This document shows positions 39,594 through 48,407 of a stretch of DNA of 64,000 bases, one piece after another; within the stretch, counting starts at the first letter, position 1; each line of letters begins with the position of its first letter. Origin of the DNA: Halosimplex aquaticum. GTDB taxonomy: Archaea; Halobacteriota; Halobacteria; Halobacteriales; Haloarculaceae. The notes under the pieces are model-generated. The model was not told the DNA's origin and did no database searches. It worked only from the letters and a program-made list of their open reading frames with translations. Both the position numbers and the translations under genes were made by a program. The DNA is taken from NCBI RefSeq assembly GCF_028747785.1, contig NZ_CP118158.1:4464001-4528000 (forward strand), given 5' to 3'.

Positions 39594-39625
39594 GCCCGCC
39601 GTTGGCAACGGTGGGTGAAGAGTCT

Positions 39626-39799
39626 TCAGTCCCGCATCGCCTCGAAGGGCTGGTCGCAGGCGGTGCAGTAGTGCATCGATCGACAGAGCGAGGGCCCCTT
39701 GGGGTGGTCGCGCTCCGTCTCGGTCGACCCGCAGTACGGACACGCGACGGCCGCGTCTTCACCGCCGGCCTCGACGCTCGGGTCGGCGCGGCGGCCCAT
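39626..39799 (-). CDS. PaaD-type zinc ribbon protein
   Basis: A 57-residue protein with two Cys pairs forming a zinc ribbon, CPYCGSTETERDHPKGPSLCRS and CTACDQPFE. This is the C-terminal zinc-ribbon half of bacterial PaaD as a separate gene. Its ATG is at 39799, directly overlapping the end of the DUF59-domain gene, so it is the last member of the paa operon. The ORF is normally missed by annotation because of its size. Confidence 0.8.
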   Translation of the reverse strand: MGRRADPSVEAGGEDAAVACPYCGSTETERDHPKGPSLCRSMHYCTACDQPFEAMRD

Positions 39800-40257
39800 C
39801 AGACGCTCACCCCGAACTCGCGGAGTCGCTCGCGTCCTGCTTCGGTCACCATGTCCAGGGTCCACTCCGGCGACCACACCAATCGCACGTCGGCGGCCTC
39901 GACGCCGTCGGGGCTCGCGGCCGCCCGCTCGATCTCGTCGGTGATCATCGACCGCGCGGGACACCCCGTGTAGGTGAGCGTCATCTCGACCGCCGCGACG
40001 CCGTCGGCGACGGACACGCCGTAGATCAGCCCGAGGTCGACGACGCTGACCGGCATCTCCGGGTCCTCGACCTCCCGGAGCGCGTCCCAGACCCGCGCTT
40101 CGACGCCCTCCGCGTCGCTTCCCGTGGCGGGGAGATCCCGTTCCACCCCGGATTTGATATCGTGATATTCGGTATATGCGCACGGCGTCGGCTCCGAACC
40201 GGCCGCTTCGATATCGTCCTCGATGGGCGCTTCCTCGTCGGGAAAGACGTCGCTCAC
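39799..40257 (-). CDS. paaD: Phenylacetyl-CoA oxygenase subunit PaaD (MIP18/DUF59)
   Basis: A 152-residue MIP18/DUF59-fold protein that in bacteria is needed for assembly of the Fe-S centres of the phenylacetyl-CoA oxygenase. Conserved segments: DPEMPVSVVDLGLIYGV, MTLTYTGCPARSMITDEIERA (with the active Cys) and VRLVWSPEWTLDMVTEAGRERL. The zinc ribbon of bacterial PaaD is missing and is instead encoded just downstream. It starts within the stop of paaC (4-bp overlap region), so it is coupled. Confidence 0.93.
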   Translation of the reverse strand: MSDVFPDEEAPIEDDIEAAGSEPTPCAYTEYHDIKSGVERDLPATGSDAEGVEARVWDALREVEDPEMPVSVVDLGLIYGVSVADGVAAVEMTLTYTGCPARSMITDEIERAAASPDGVEAADVRLVWSPEWTLDMVTEAGRERLREFGVSV

Positions 40258-41087
40258 GCGTTCTCACCCCGGAGTCGCCGGACGTCGCTTCGACCGAGTT
40301 CGCGGTAGGTCTCGGTCAACTCGTCGTGGAGTTCCGGCCAGTGGTCGGTGTGGCTCCCGTCGCGGCCCCGCGCAGCGGGAAGCGACTCCGCGGGGTCGTC
40401 GCCCGGGTCGAACGGCACCGAGACGTCGAGGCTCTCCAGGAACGAGGCGACCGTATCGAGCCACTGCCCCCGCATCGATTCGAGCGACTCGCCGCGGAAC
40501 CCGTGGTCGCGGATCGCGGACGCCTCCGCTCCCGGGGCCCACAGGGTCAGCGCGTACGGGAACAGCCGGTCGGCGGCCGCCTGCACGCGCTCCCGGCCGC
40601 CCTCGTCGTCGCAGAGCCGTTCGAGCCACGTCTGGGCGTGGTCGAGGTGGTACTCCTCCTCGCTCCGGATCTTCTCGACCGGGTCGACGAGTTCTCGAAC
40701 GCCGGACGCCGCGACGGCGTCGAGACGGAGGTCCTCGGCCGCGTCGTAGAGGTACCCTCGGAGGATCGCGTCGGCCCAGTCGCCCTCCGCGAAGGGCAAC
40801 TCGACGAGCGTGCTGTGGCGGAAGGCTCCGGGGTCGCGCTCCCAGACGAGGTCCCGCTCGTCGTACCCGAGTTCGCCCAGGGCGTCGAACCTCACGCGCG
40901 CGTGCCCGAGTTCGTCCTGGGCGATGTTCGCGAGCGAGAGGTCCGATTCGAGGGTCGGCGCGACCACCTGCCATTCGGTGTAGCGCTCCGCGAGGACGAA
41001 CTCGTCGTCCGCGAGCCTGAACAGGAGCGCCTCGGCCGCCGACCGCTCCTCGTCGTCCAGTTCCGCGAGCGCTCGCAAAGCGGGCAT
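40254..41087 (-). CDS. paaC: Phenylacetyl-CoA oxygenase subunit PaaC
   Basis: A 277-residue structural subunit of the ring-epoxidising multicomponent oxygenase, with a ferritin-like helical bundle but without the full diiron site. Visible motifs: LALADDEFVLAERYTEW-type region, FRLADDEFVLAERYTEWQVVAPT, NIAQDELGHARV and EEYHLDHAQTWLERL. Its ATG at 41087 overlaps the paaB stop. Together with PaaA it forms the catalytic core of the complex. Confidence 0.95.
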   Translation of the reverse strand: MPALRALAELDDEERSAAEALLFRLADDEFVLAERYTEWQVVAPTLESDLSLANIAQDELGHARVRFDALGELGYDERDLVWERDPGAFRHSTLVELPFAEGDWADAILRGYLYDAAEDLRLDAVAASGVRELVDPVEKIRSEEEYHLDHAQTWLERLCDDEGGRERVQAAADRLFPYALTLWAPGAEASAIRDHGFRGESLESMRGQWLDTVASFLESLDVSVPFDPGDDPAESLPAARGRDGSHTDHWPELHDELTETYRELGRSDVRRLRGENA

Positions 41088-41404
41088 CAGTCCCCACCCC
41101 TCGATCTCTCTGCGGCGGCCTGCTCTTTCTCGGAGTCAGCGACTTCCTCGGCGAAGCTGGCGTCGACGTTGTACGCGGTCGCCCACCGATAGGCCTTGTC
41201 CGTCCGCCCCCCGAAGGCGGTGTCGTCGGCGTCGACCTCGGTGACCTCGTCGCTCGGGACGACCCACAGGCTGTTCGTCGTCATCCGCCGCCCGTGCTGG
41301 ATCTGGGCGAACAGCGTCGCCATCTCGCGGTCCGGCGCGTGCACGTCCCCGCAGTGTTTGTGGTACTTCCCCCGTCGCTCCTGTCTGAAGACCTCCCAGC
41401 GCAT
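41087..41404 (-). CDS. paaB: Phenylacetyl-CoA oxygenase subunit PaaB
   Basis: A 105-residue small subunit that bridges PaaAC units in the complex. It starts at ATG 41404 with MRWEVFRQERRGKYHKHCGDVHAPD, and shows the conserved QIQHGRRMTTNSLWVVP and TAYNVDASFAE parts. It begins 2 bp after paaA ends and overlaps the paaC start. Length is normal for the family. Confidence 0.93.
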   Translation of the reverse strand: MRWEVFRQERRGKYHKHCGDVHAPDREMATLFAQIQHGRRMTTNSLWVVPSDEVTEVDADDTAFGGRTDKAYRWATAYNVDASFAEEVADSEKEQAAAERSRGGD

Positions 41405-41406
41405 CC

Positions 41407-42357
41407 TCAGTCGCCCCCGACGGGCGCCGTCGGGCTCCCCGAACCGCCCGCGCCGGTCGACTCCAGCGAGTCGCGGGCCCACGCGACGGCGTCGCGGGCT
41501 GCCGCCCGACCGTTGATCTGGTCGAGTCCCTCGGGATACTCGTTTTTCGCGATGGCGAAGAACTCGTCCCAGTCGAGGTCGTCTTCCACCACCTCGTAGC
41601 GGTCGTCGTCCTCGTGGTAGCGGATACGGGGTTCGTCGGGGATCTCCAGCCCGTACTTGCGAGCCTTCGGGACGTAGGCGTTGAGGAACTGGTTGCGCAG
41701 TTCGTCGTTGGTCATCGTCTTCAGGCCCACGTCGGCGGCGAAGTCGTGGTGGGTGCTCTTGTCGTCGGTCGGCCCGAAGAACTGGAGGATGCGCGGCCAC
41801 CACCTGTCGAACGCCTCCTGAAGCAGCCGCTGTTCCTTGCGCGACCCCGTGGCGAGTTCGCGCATGATGTCCTCGCCGTGTTTGACGTGGAACCCCTCTT
41901 CGAAGCAGATCTTGTCCATCGCGTGCGCGTAGGGCGTCCAGCTCGACTGCTTGAGCGTGGCCTGGCGCTTCATCGCCGCGCCGTCGACGAAGAAGGCGAT
42001 CATCGGCGTCTCCGCCCACTCGGTCATCTCGTAGTGGAAGCAGTTGAGGAACTTCCCGTCGCCGCGGGCGAGCTCGTCCAGCATCTCCTCGCGGGTCTTG
42101 ACGCCGAGCGCCTCGGCGGCGCGATACAGCAACTGACCGTGGCCGATCTCGTCCTGCACCTTCGCGCTGAACGCCAGTTTCCGGTCGACGCTCGGCGACT
42201 GCCGGATGAACGGTTTCTCTAGGTACGCGCCCATTATCTCGCTGTTCGCGTGGAACTGGAGCATCCGCGTCGCCGCTTTCCGGTACTCCTCGGGCATGTC
42301 GTCGGCGGGCCCGAACTCCCGCGGCCCCGCTCGTTGCTCGACCGCTTCTATATCCAT
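41407..42357 (-). CDS. paaA: Phenylacetyl-CoA oxygenase catalytic subunit PaaA
   Basis: Diiron subunit that epoxidises phenylacetyl-CoA to the 1,2-epoxide, the key step of aerobic phenylacetate degradation. The 316-residue protein has the diiron motifs: QDEIGHGQLLYRAAEALG, EEGFHVKHGEDIM, and an upstream Glu in FHANSEIMGAYLEKP. It is the first gene of the operon (A-B-C-D-ribbon), with the divergent promoter region at 42358-42440. paaE (the reductase) is absent here, so electrons must come from a reductase elsewhere. Confidence in identity is high. Confidence 0.96.
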   Translation of the reverse strand: MDIEAVEQRAGPREFGPADDMPEEYRKAATRMLQFHANSEIMGAYLEKPFIRQSPSVDRKLAFSAKVQDEIGHGQLLYRAAEALGVKTREEMLDELARGDGKFLNCFHYEMTEWAETPMIAFFVDGAAMKRQATLKQSSWTPYAHAMDKICFEEGFHVKHGEDIMRELATGSRKEQRLLQEAFDRWWPRILQFFGPTDDKSTHHDFAADVGLKTMTNDELRNQFLNAYVPKARKYGLEIPDEPRIRYHEDDDRYEVVEDDLDWDEFFAIAKNEYPEGLDQINGRAAARDAVAWARDSLESTGAGGSGSPTAPVGGD

Positions 42358-42440
42358 ATTAATAATTATGGTTCTGCCGCGGGTACGTATTGACCCGATT
42401 ATATCGCGGGTTTATACGCGGCGGGGACGAACAAACCGGA
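42358..42440. promoter_or_regulatory. Divergent promoter region for paaA and the Bat-type regulator
   Basis: An 83-bp A/T-rich intergenic spacer. Toward the right the TATA-like TTTATAC (about 42410-42416) lies some 28 nt before ATG 42441. Toward the left a CAATACG-like box (about 42385-42392) lies about 30 nt before paaA. Between them is ATTATAT with CGCGGG-type flanks. Divergent arrangement with a regulator suggests that the protein controls paa, and that the operator lies here. Confidence 0.5.
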
Positions 42441-43079
42441 ATGATCGACCAGTGTCTCGCCGTGGAGTTCCGGGTGACGGGAGACGACTGCCCCGTCGCG
42501 CGCGCGACGGAGGCCGCTGGGGTCACGGTCGACGCCCGCCCGCCCCAGTTGCGCACCGACGGGAACGCGCTGGTCCACTGTAGCGGTCCCGCCGATTCCG
42601 GCGTCGCGGCAGCGCTCGACGAAGACGACCGGGTCCGTTACCTCCACGTCGCGCGGGCGGACGGCCGCGAGACCTACCGCTGTCTCTCGAAGGCGCCCTG
42701 CGTGGTCCACGACCTGACGAACGCGGGCTTCCTCGCGGAGTCGCTGCGGTACCGAGACGGGGAGGAGTTCTACAGTGGGGCCGTCGTCGGCCGGGAGGTA
42801 CTGCAAGGGGTGCTCGAAGCCGCGGGCGACGCCGTCGGCGTCACCATCGAGCGGGTCACGCCGCTCGGTTCCGACGGCGAGCCGTCCGTCGCGGCCCACT
42901 GGAACCTCACGCCCGCGCAGGTGGAGGCCGTCGAAGCCGGCTTGACGACCGGCTACTTCGCGGTCCCCCGCGAGGCGACCGCCGGCCAGGCGGCCGCCGA
43001 ACTCGGGATCAGCAAGTCGGCGTACCTCGAACGCGTTCATCGGGCGCAGGCGTCGATCTTCGGGCAGATCTTCGGCTGA
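42441..43079 (+). CDS. Bat-type HTH_10 transcriptional regulator
   Basis: A 212-residue regulator with an N-terminal domain of about 150 residues (a sensor-like alpha/beta region with a CLSKAPCVVHDL Cys pair) and a C-terminal HTH_10 domain: WNLTPAQVEAVEAGLTTGYFAVPREATAGQAAAELGISKSAYLERVHRAQASIFGQIF. The family includes the haloarchaeal Bat regulator, but here the GAF/PAS sensor is absent. ATG 42441 has a TATA-like box about 28 nt upstream. It is divergent from paaA, so it probably regulates phenylacetate degradation; two Cys in the sensor half could sense redox or ligand. Confidence 0.88.
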   Translation: MIDQCLAVEFRVTGDDCPVARATEAAGVTVDARPPQLRTDGNALVHCSGPADSGVAAALDEDDRVRYLHVARADGRETYRCLSKAPCVVHDLTNAGFLAESLRYRDGEEFYSGAVVGREVLQGVLEAAGDAVGVTIERVTPLGSDGEPSVAAHWNLTPAQVEAVEAGLTTGYFAVPREATAGQAAAELGISKSAYLERVHRAQASIFGQIFG

Positions 43080-43313
43080 CAGTCGTTGTCTCCGCCGAGC
43101 TGTGCAACCGGCCTATCGAGTGTGTAAATCTGTATTCGCTATACCAATTCGTGCACCTGAATCCGTCGCCGGCCCGGTCCTCGACGGCTACGGACTCCTC
43201 GGTCTGCCGGCGATGGCATCGGTACCGTCTCTACCCGGAAATCTGCGGAGAGCGTCCCCCTCGATTCGTCAGTCCGATGGGGTATTTACGATCGGCCCGT
43301 GTACGGAGCGTCG

Positions 43314-43820
43314 ATGGAGGACGACTCCCGCCGTCTCAGCGGAGGTCAGTTTCTGTGGGCGACGCTGGCGGCGGTGCTGTTCGTCGCGCTGGCTTCGGTC
43401 CTCGTCGTCCCGTGGTTCGGTTGGCCGACCGTCTCGGACTCGGACGGGGCGTTCGCCCTCGCTAGCCTCATCGCGGCTGCGCTCGTGGGCTGGCTAAGCT
43501 GGGTCGGCGTCGAGCGGTACTGCCGCGGACGACCGATTCTCGGCGGGGCGGCGGCGGGCCTGTTCACGGGCGTCTTCGCACATCCCGTCGCGTGGTTCCT
43601 GTGGCCGCTGTTGCACCTGACCGAGCGAACGGGCGGCGCCGCCTTTCTCATGCCGCTCGCGTCGGTGTGGAGCCTCCTGTTCGTCGGCTGGATCACCGTC
43701 CCCCTGGCGATAGTCGCCGGCGTCGCGACCGGCGTGATCCGCGTCGCGGTGAATCGGTTGTCCGCCCGGCGCGATTCCGGTCGAGACGGCTCCGATGAGC
43801 CGAGTGTGAACTCCCCGTGA
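43314..43820 (+). CDS. Four-helix membrane protein, unknown family
   Basis: A 168-residue membrane protein with four hydrophobic segments (FLWATLAAVLFVALASVLVVPW, ALASLIAAALVGWLSWV, ILGGAAAGLFTGVFAHPVAWFLW and VWSLLFVGWITVPLAIVAGVATG) and an Arg/Asp-rich cytoplasmic C-terminus. ATG 43314 suits a TATA-like box GGGTATTTA (about 43281-43288) roughly 28 nt upstream; an in-frame GTG at 43299 is possible. I recognise no family and the neighbours offer no clue. Confidence 0.72.
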   Translation: MEDDSRRLSGGQFLWATLAAVLFVALASVLVVPWFGWPTVSDSDGAFALASLIAAALVGWLSWVGVERYCRGRPILGGAAAGLFTGVFAHPVAWFLWPLLHLTERTGGAAFLMPLASVWSLLFVGWITVPLAIVAGVATGVIRVAVNRLSARRDSGRDGSDEPSVNSP

Positions 43821-44028
43821 CCGTGAAAGCCCCTCTCCTCGTGAGTTCCCGCGGTCCGGCCCCTCTATTGCTTCGTCCACGGTCCTGTCGGGCAGACGGG
43901 TCGCGACCGAGGTCGCTCCAGTGCTGGGATGGGGCCTGAAACGCACCGATCGTTTGCGATCGTTCAACGGGCGAACGTCGGCCGTAGGTTCGATAACATA
44001 TATCATGCACGGGGGCTTACGCCGTCCC

Positions 44029-46017
44029 ATGGCTTCTCCTGAGCCGACGGGCCAGTGGTGGGCCGCCGAGCAGTCCTACACCGACGAGGTCGTCGGGTCG
44101 GACACGCTCGCGGCGATGTTCGAATCCGCGGCCGATCGGTACGCCCAGGCCGCGGCCCAGCGCTACAAAGGCAGCGTCTACGACCGCTCGCTCGCGCCCG
44201 AGGTGATCCCGGAAGCGCCGCCCGGGGAGTTCACCGACATCACGTACATGGAGATGCGCGCCGTCGTCCGCCGGCTCGCCGCGGGCTTCCGCGACCTCGG
44301 CGTCGAGGCGGGCGACCGCGTGGCGATCTTCGCCGAGACGCGGATGGAGTGGGCGCTCGCCGACTTCGCCGTGCTGGCGGCCGGCGGCGTCGTGACGACT
44401 GTCTACACCGACTCCTCCCCGAAACAGGTCAGATACCTCCTCGACGACCCCGACGCGATGGGCGTCGTGGTCGGCGACGAGTCGCTCCTCGAACGCGTCC
44501 ACGAGGTCGAGGACGACCTCGACCTCTCCTTCTCGGTGGTCATGGACGAGTGCGCGCCCGACGGCCCGGCCGCCGACCGGGACGACGCGCTGACGATGGC
44601 CGAGCTGCACGAGCGCGGCGAGGAGACGTTCGACCTGGAGACGTACGAGACCTGGATCGCCGAGCGCGACCCCGACGACCTGGCGAGCATCATCTACACC
44701 TCGGGGACGACCGGCCAGCCGAAGGGCGTACAGCTCACCCATCGGAACTTCCGGGCGAACGTCAACCAGTGTCGCAAGCGGATGGGGCCGCGGCCTGACA
44801 AGGGCGACACGCCCGTCCTCGACGACCACTCGCGCTCTATCTCCTTTCTCCCGCTCGCGCACGTCTTCGAGCGGCTCTCGGGGCACTTCCTGATGTTCGC
44901 GTCCGGCGCGGCGGTCGGCTACGCCGAGAGCCCGGACACGCTCCCCGAGGACCTGGAACTCCTCCGGCCGACCTCCGGTGCGAGCGTCCCGCGTGTGTAC
45001 GAGCGGATCTTCGACAACATGCGCGAGCAGGCGAGCGAGTCGGCCGCCAAGGAGCGAATCTTCGAGTGGGCCGTCGACGTGGCGCGCGACTACGCCCGGG
45101 CCGACGACCCGGGGCTCGCCCTCCGGGCGAAACACCGGATCGCCGACCGGCTCGTCTACTCGACGGTCAAAGAGCGCCTCGGCGGCGCGGTCGAGTTCCT
45201 CGTCAGCGGCGGCGGCAGCCTCAGCCAGGACCTCGCCCAGATGTTCCTCGGCATGGGGATCCCCGTCGTCGAGGGGTACGGCCTCACCGAGACCGCGCCC
45301 GTCGTCTCGGTCAACCCCCCGGAGTCGATCCGCCCGGGGACGATGGGGCCCCCCGTCGTCGACGTCGACGCCCGGGTCGACGAGTCCGCGGTCGGCTCCG
45401 GCCAGTTCCCCGAGGCCGACGGGCCGGTCGGCGAACTGGAAGTCAGGGGCCCGAACGTCACCGACGGCTACTGGAACTCACCGGCCGAGACCGAGGCGAC
45501 GTTCACCGAGGACGGCTACTTCCGGACCGGCGACATCGTCGAGGTCACCGCGGAGGGGTACCTCCGCTACAAGGACCGACTGAAGCAACTCGTCGTCCTC
45601 TCGACGGGGAAAAACGTCGCGCCGGGGCCGATCGAGGACCGCTTCGCCACAAGCGACCGCGTCGACCAGCTGATGGTCGTCGGCGACGATCGCAAGTTCA
45701 TCGGCGCCGTCGTCGTCCCCAACTTCGACGCGCTGCGCCGCTGGGCCGACCGCGAGGGGATCGACCTCCCCGACGACGACGAGGCCGTCTGTCGCGACGA
45801 GCGCGCCCGCGAGTGGGTCGGCGAGGCCATCGAGGAGGTGAACGCGGAGTTGGAGCGCGTCGAGCGGATCAAGCGGTTCGAACTCGTCCCCCGGGAGTGG
45901 ACCGTCGAGAACGACCTGCTCACGCCCTCGATGAAGAAGAAGCGCCGCAACATCCGGAACGTCCACGATGACGCCATCGAGCGGATCTACGCGGAACCGC
46001 GGGCGGAAGCGGACTGA
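44029..46017 (+). CDS. Long-chain acyl-CoA synthetase (AMP-binding)
   Basis: A 662-residue adenylate-forming enzyme that activates a carboxylic acid, probably a long-chain fatty acid, to its CoA thioester. The AMP-binding core is clear: YTSGTTGQPKGVQLTHRNF, VEGYGLTETAPVVSVN, YFRTGDIVE and KNVAPGPIE. The long form and FAA1-like insert (SFLPLAHVFERL) are typical of eukaryal/bacterial FadD15-type ligases. The preferred ATG 44029 follows a TATA-like ATAACATATAT (about 43993). The enzyme may feed beta-oxidation, for which an enoyl-CoA hydratase exists at 8364. Confidence 0.92.
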   Translation: MASPEPTGQWWAAEQSYTDEVVGSDTLAAMFESAADRYAQAAAQRYKGSVYDRSLAPEVIPEAPPGEFTDITYMEMRAVVRRLAAGFRDLGVEAGDRVAIFAETRMEWALADFAVLAAGGVVTTVYTDSSPKQVRYLLDDPDAMGVVVGDESLLERVHEVEDDLDLSFSVVMDECAPDGPAADRDDALTMAELHERGEETFDLETYETWIAERDPDDLASIIYTSGTTGQPKGVQLTHRNFRANVNQCRKRMGPRPDKGDTPVLDDHSRSISFLPLAHVFERLSGHFLMFASGAAVGYAESPDTLPEDLELLRPTSGASVPRVYERIFDNMREQASESAAKERIFEWAVDVARDYARADDPGLALRAKHRIADRLVYSTVKERLGGAVEFLVSGGGSLSQDLAQMFLGMGIPVVEGYGLTETAPVVSVNPPESIRPGTMGPPVVDVDARVDESAVGSGQFPEADGPVGELEVRGPNVTDGYWNSPAETEATFTEDGYFRTGDIVEVTAEGYLRYKDRLKQLVVLSTGKNVAPGPIEDRFATSDRVDQLMVVGDDRKFIGAVVVPNFDALRRWADREGIDLPDDDEAVCRDERAREWVGEAIEEVNAELERVERIKRFELVPREWTVENDLLTPSMKKKRRNIRNVHDDAIERIYAEPRAEAD

Positions 46018-46108
46018 CGCCAGCACGCCGTCGCCGACCGCCGCCCGCGGGCGCGTCGGACGGAGCGATGACGTAACCGCTTTGCCGGATGCACGCACAG
46101 TGACCCCT

Positions 46109-47287
46109 ATGACACCGAGCGGCGGGCGATACGACGCGATCGTCGTGGGAGTCGGGGGGGTCGGGAGCGCGGCGACGTACCACCTCGCGCGGCGGGGTGC
46201 CGACGTGCTGGGACTCGAACGGTTCGACGTGCCTCACGCCCGCGGCTCGTCTCACGGGAGAACGAGGCTCCTCCAGCGACTGCTCGACGTCGACCCGGCC
46301 ACGATGGCGCTCGCCGACCGCGCCCACGAGGGGTGGCGCGACCTCGAACGGGCGACGGGGACCGATCTGGTGACCGACACCGGGTCGCTCGCGGTCGCCG
46401 TCGGGGGAGACGAACCGGTCGCGAGCGCGCGTCACGCCTGTGAGCGCCACGACCTCGCATTCAAATCGCTCACCGGCGCCGAACTGGCCGAGCGGTATCC
46501 GGCTTACGACTTCCCGGAGGGGGCCGAGGCGCTCTACCAGCCCGACGGCGCCGTCGTCGCGTCCGAGCGCGGCGTGGTGGCCCACGTCTCCGCGGCGCTC
46601 TCGGAGGGCGCGACGGTGCAGGCGCGCGAGCGCGTCGTCGACTGGTCGCGGACCGGCGACGGCGTGCGGGTCGACACCGACCGCGACTCGTACCTGGCGG
46701 ATCGGCTCGTCGTCACCGCCGGCGCCTGGGCCGCCCAGTCCGTCGACGTCCTCGACGGCATCGTCGAGCCGTGCCGCCACGCGACCGCCTGGTTCGCTCC
46801 GAGCGACGGCGGGCGGACCGGCGATACCGACGGCGCAGTCGACGGCGCAGACGAGGACCCGACGCGAACCGGCGACGCACGGGCGCCGCCGTTCGTCGCG
46901 ACGGTCGACGGCGAGAACTACTACGGCGTCCCCGGTGTGTACCTGCCGGGGATGAAGTTCGGACGGGCGGACTTCCGGCCGACCGAACCGGACAACCTCG
47001 CCGGGCCGACGCAGGCCGACGAACGGCCGCTCCGGCGGTTCGCCGACAGCTACGTGCCCGGCGCGGCCGGGTCGACGCTGCGCCTCGACACCGGGCTGGT
47101 CACCAACTCGCCCGACGGGCAGTTCGTCGTCGACACCCTCTCGGAGGGCCGGGTCGCCGTCGCCGCCGGGCTCTCCGGCCGGGGGTACAAGTTCGCGCCC
47201 GCGCTCGGCGAGGTGCTCGCGGACCTGACTCTCGACGGCGAGACCGACGCGGACGTCTCCGCGTACGCGCTCGACCGGTTCGAGTGA
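46109..47287 (+). CDS. FAD-dependent amine oxidase (SolA/sarcosine oxidase-like)
   Basis: A 392-residue flavoprotein of the monomeric sarcosine oxidase/N-methyltryptophan oxidase family, which oxidises N-methyl amino acids to the amine, formaldehyde and H2O2. The dinucleotide fold GVGGVGSAATYHLARRG and the C-terminal GRGYKFAPALGEVLADL are present. In the LVTNSPDGQFVVD segment the Cys that covalently binds FAD in bacterial members is Gly (CMYTVTPD becomes GLVTNSPD), so FAD is probably non-covalent. A 20-residue acidic insert lies at about 237-260. ATG 46109 is preferred over an upstream frame without coding character. Confidence 0.85.
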   Translation: MTPSGGRYDAIVVGVGGVGSAATYHLARRGADVLGLERFDVPHARGSSHGRTRLLQRLLDVDPATMALADRAHEGWRDLERATGTDLVTDTGSLAVAVGGDEPVASARHACERHDLAFKSLTGAELAERYPAYDFPEGAEALYQPDGAVVASERGVVAHVSAALSEGATVQARERVVDWSRTGDGVRVDTDRDSYLADRLVVTAGAWAAQSVDVLDGIVEPCRHATAWFAPSDGGRTGDTDGAVDGADEDPTRTGDARAPPFVATVDGENYYGVPGVYLPGMKFGRADFRPTEPDNLAGPTQADERPLRRFADSYVPGAAGSTLRLDTGLVTNSPDGQFVVDTLSEGRVAVAAGLSGRGYKFAPALGEVLADLTLDGETDADVSAYALDRFE

Positions 47288-47552
47288 CACAGTAGCTTTA
47301 ACTGGCTTTCTCCCGATCAGTATTCGTAACAACCGGAGTCGCGGCGGCCGCCGAGCGGGTGGGTTCCGCAATCGGCGGACGGCTCCGGACCGGGTTCGGG
47401 CGGACGGGTGAGGTGTCAGATACCGATGGACCACGCGGCACGAACCGACGGGTGGGTCGGCTCTGCCAGCCGCGTCTCAGAGCGGATTCGCCCGTGGTCG
47501 TTCCCCTCGCCCGATAGCCACTGGTCGCCGCCCCGAAACACGGAGGGTGAAG

Positions 47553-48407
47553 ATGAGCGACCCCGGTGATCCACGGGACTCCGACGACGCGAACGACAGT
47601 CACCGGGCGCCCGTCGACTCGCCGGACGGGGAATCGCGCGACGGTGCTGAGGCGCCCGACGCCGTCTCCAGCGACGGCCCGACCGAATCGGGCGAACCGC
47701 CAGACGGAGCGCCGGCCGAGCCCGCAGACGACCGTCCATCGAGGAGCGACGACGAGGGCGGCCAGAACGAACGACGGCGCTGGCGGTCGCTCCTGTTTCT
47801 CCTGTTGCTGTTGCTCGTCCTCGTCGGCGGCGGCATCGGGACGTTCGTCATCGAAGACCAGGGCAACGTGATGCCGGGGATCCAGTTCCCCACCGAGAGC
47901 CCGGCGCCCACTTCGACGCCGGGTGCGACGGGGGACCTCTCGCTGACTGCCGACGCGAACGCGACGCTCCTCCGAGCGGAGGGCGTCGCGCCTGGCGACG
48001 GGGGCGTCTCGCGGCTGCCGCTCCGGAACGACGGGACGGCGGCGGGCGAACTCGCCGTCGTGAGTCTCACAGTCACGAGCGAGGAAAACGGCATCACGAA
48101 CGCGGAAGCGTCGGCCGACGATTCGCCGGCCGAGGGCGAGCTCGCCGAGAGTCTGCTCGTCCGACTCTCCGTTCGGTACTCCGGCGGTGAGACGGTCCGG
48201 GTGCTCGGCGGTGGCGGATTCGTCCCGCTCGCGGGCGTCGAGGCGCGAAACCGGACGATCGGATCCCTCGCCGCGGGCGAGGAGGTGACGGTCGTCTTCG
48301 AGTGGCGACTGCCGACCGAAACCGGCAACGAGGTACAGAGCGACTTCGCGGGGTTCGACGTCGTGTTCGGTCTCGCGGAATCGAGCGGCGGAACGCCGGG
48401 TCAGTGA
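47553..48407 (+). CDS. Membrane-anchored TasA/camelysin-like protein
   Basis: A 284-residue protein. It has a long acidic, Pro/Ser-rich N-terminus (about 75 residues), an Arg cluster and one helix (SLLFLLLLLLVLVGGGIGTFVI), a Thr/Pro linker and an extracellular beta domain. The domain follows the TasA/camelysin pattern: EGVAPGDGG and LPLRNDGTAAGEL, then a terminal LPTETGNEVQSDFAGFDVVF. It is thus a type II membrane version (N-in, domain out) of the SipW-dependent proteins encoded at 50.7-52.3 kb. ATG 47553 is one option; a second ATG lies 6 bases before. The 3' end overlaps the DUF5658-like gene by 7 bp. Confidence 0.72.
   Translation: MSDPGDPRDSDDANDSHRAPVDSPDGESRDGAEAPDAVSSDGPTESGEPPDGAPAEPADDRPSRSDDEGGQNERRRWRSLLFLLLLLLVLVGGGIGTFVIEDQGNVMPGIQFPTESPAPTSTPGATGDLSLTADANATLLRAEGVAPGDGGVSRLPLRNDGTAAGELAVVSLTVTSEENGITNAEASADDSPAEGELAESLLVRLSVRYSGGETVRVLGGGGFVPLAGVEARNRTIGSLAAGEEVTVVFEWRLPTETGNEVQSDFAGFDVVFGLAESSGGTPGQ

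Noticed and set aside
47426..47570. 48-codon ORF upstream of the membrane-anchored TasA-like gene
   Set aside because: It overlaps the next gene's start in a different frame and has no clear leader promoter, unlike the uORFs at 5201 and 6433. Kept only as a note.
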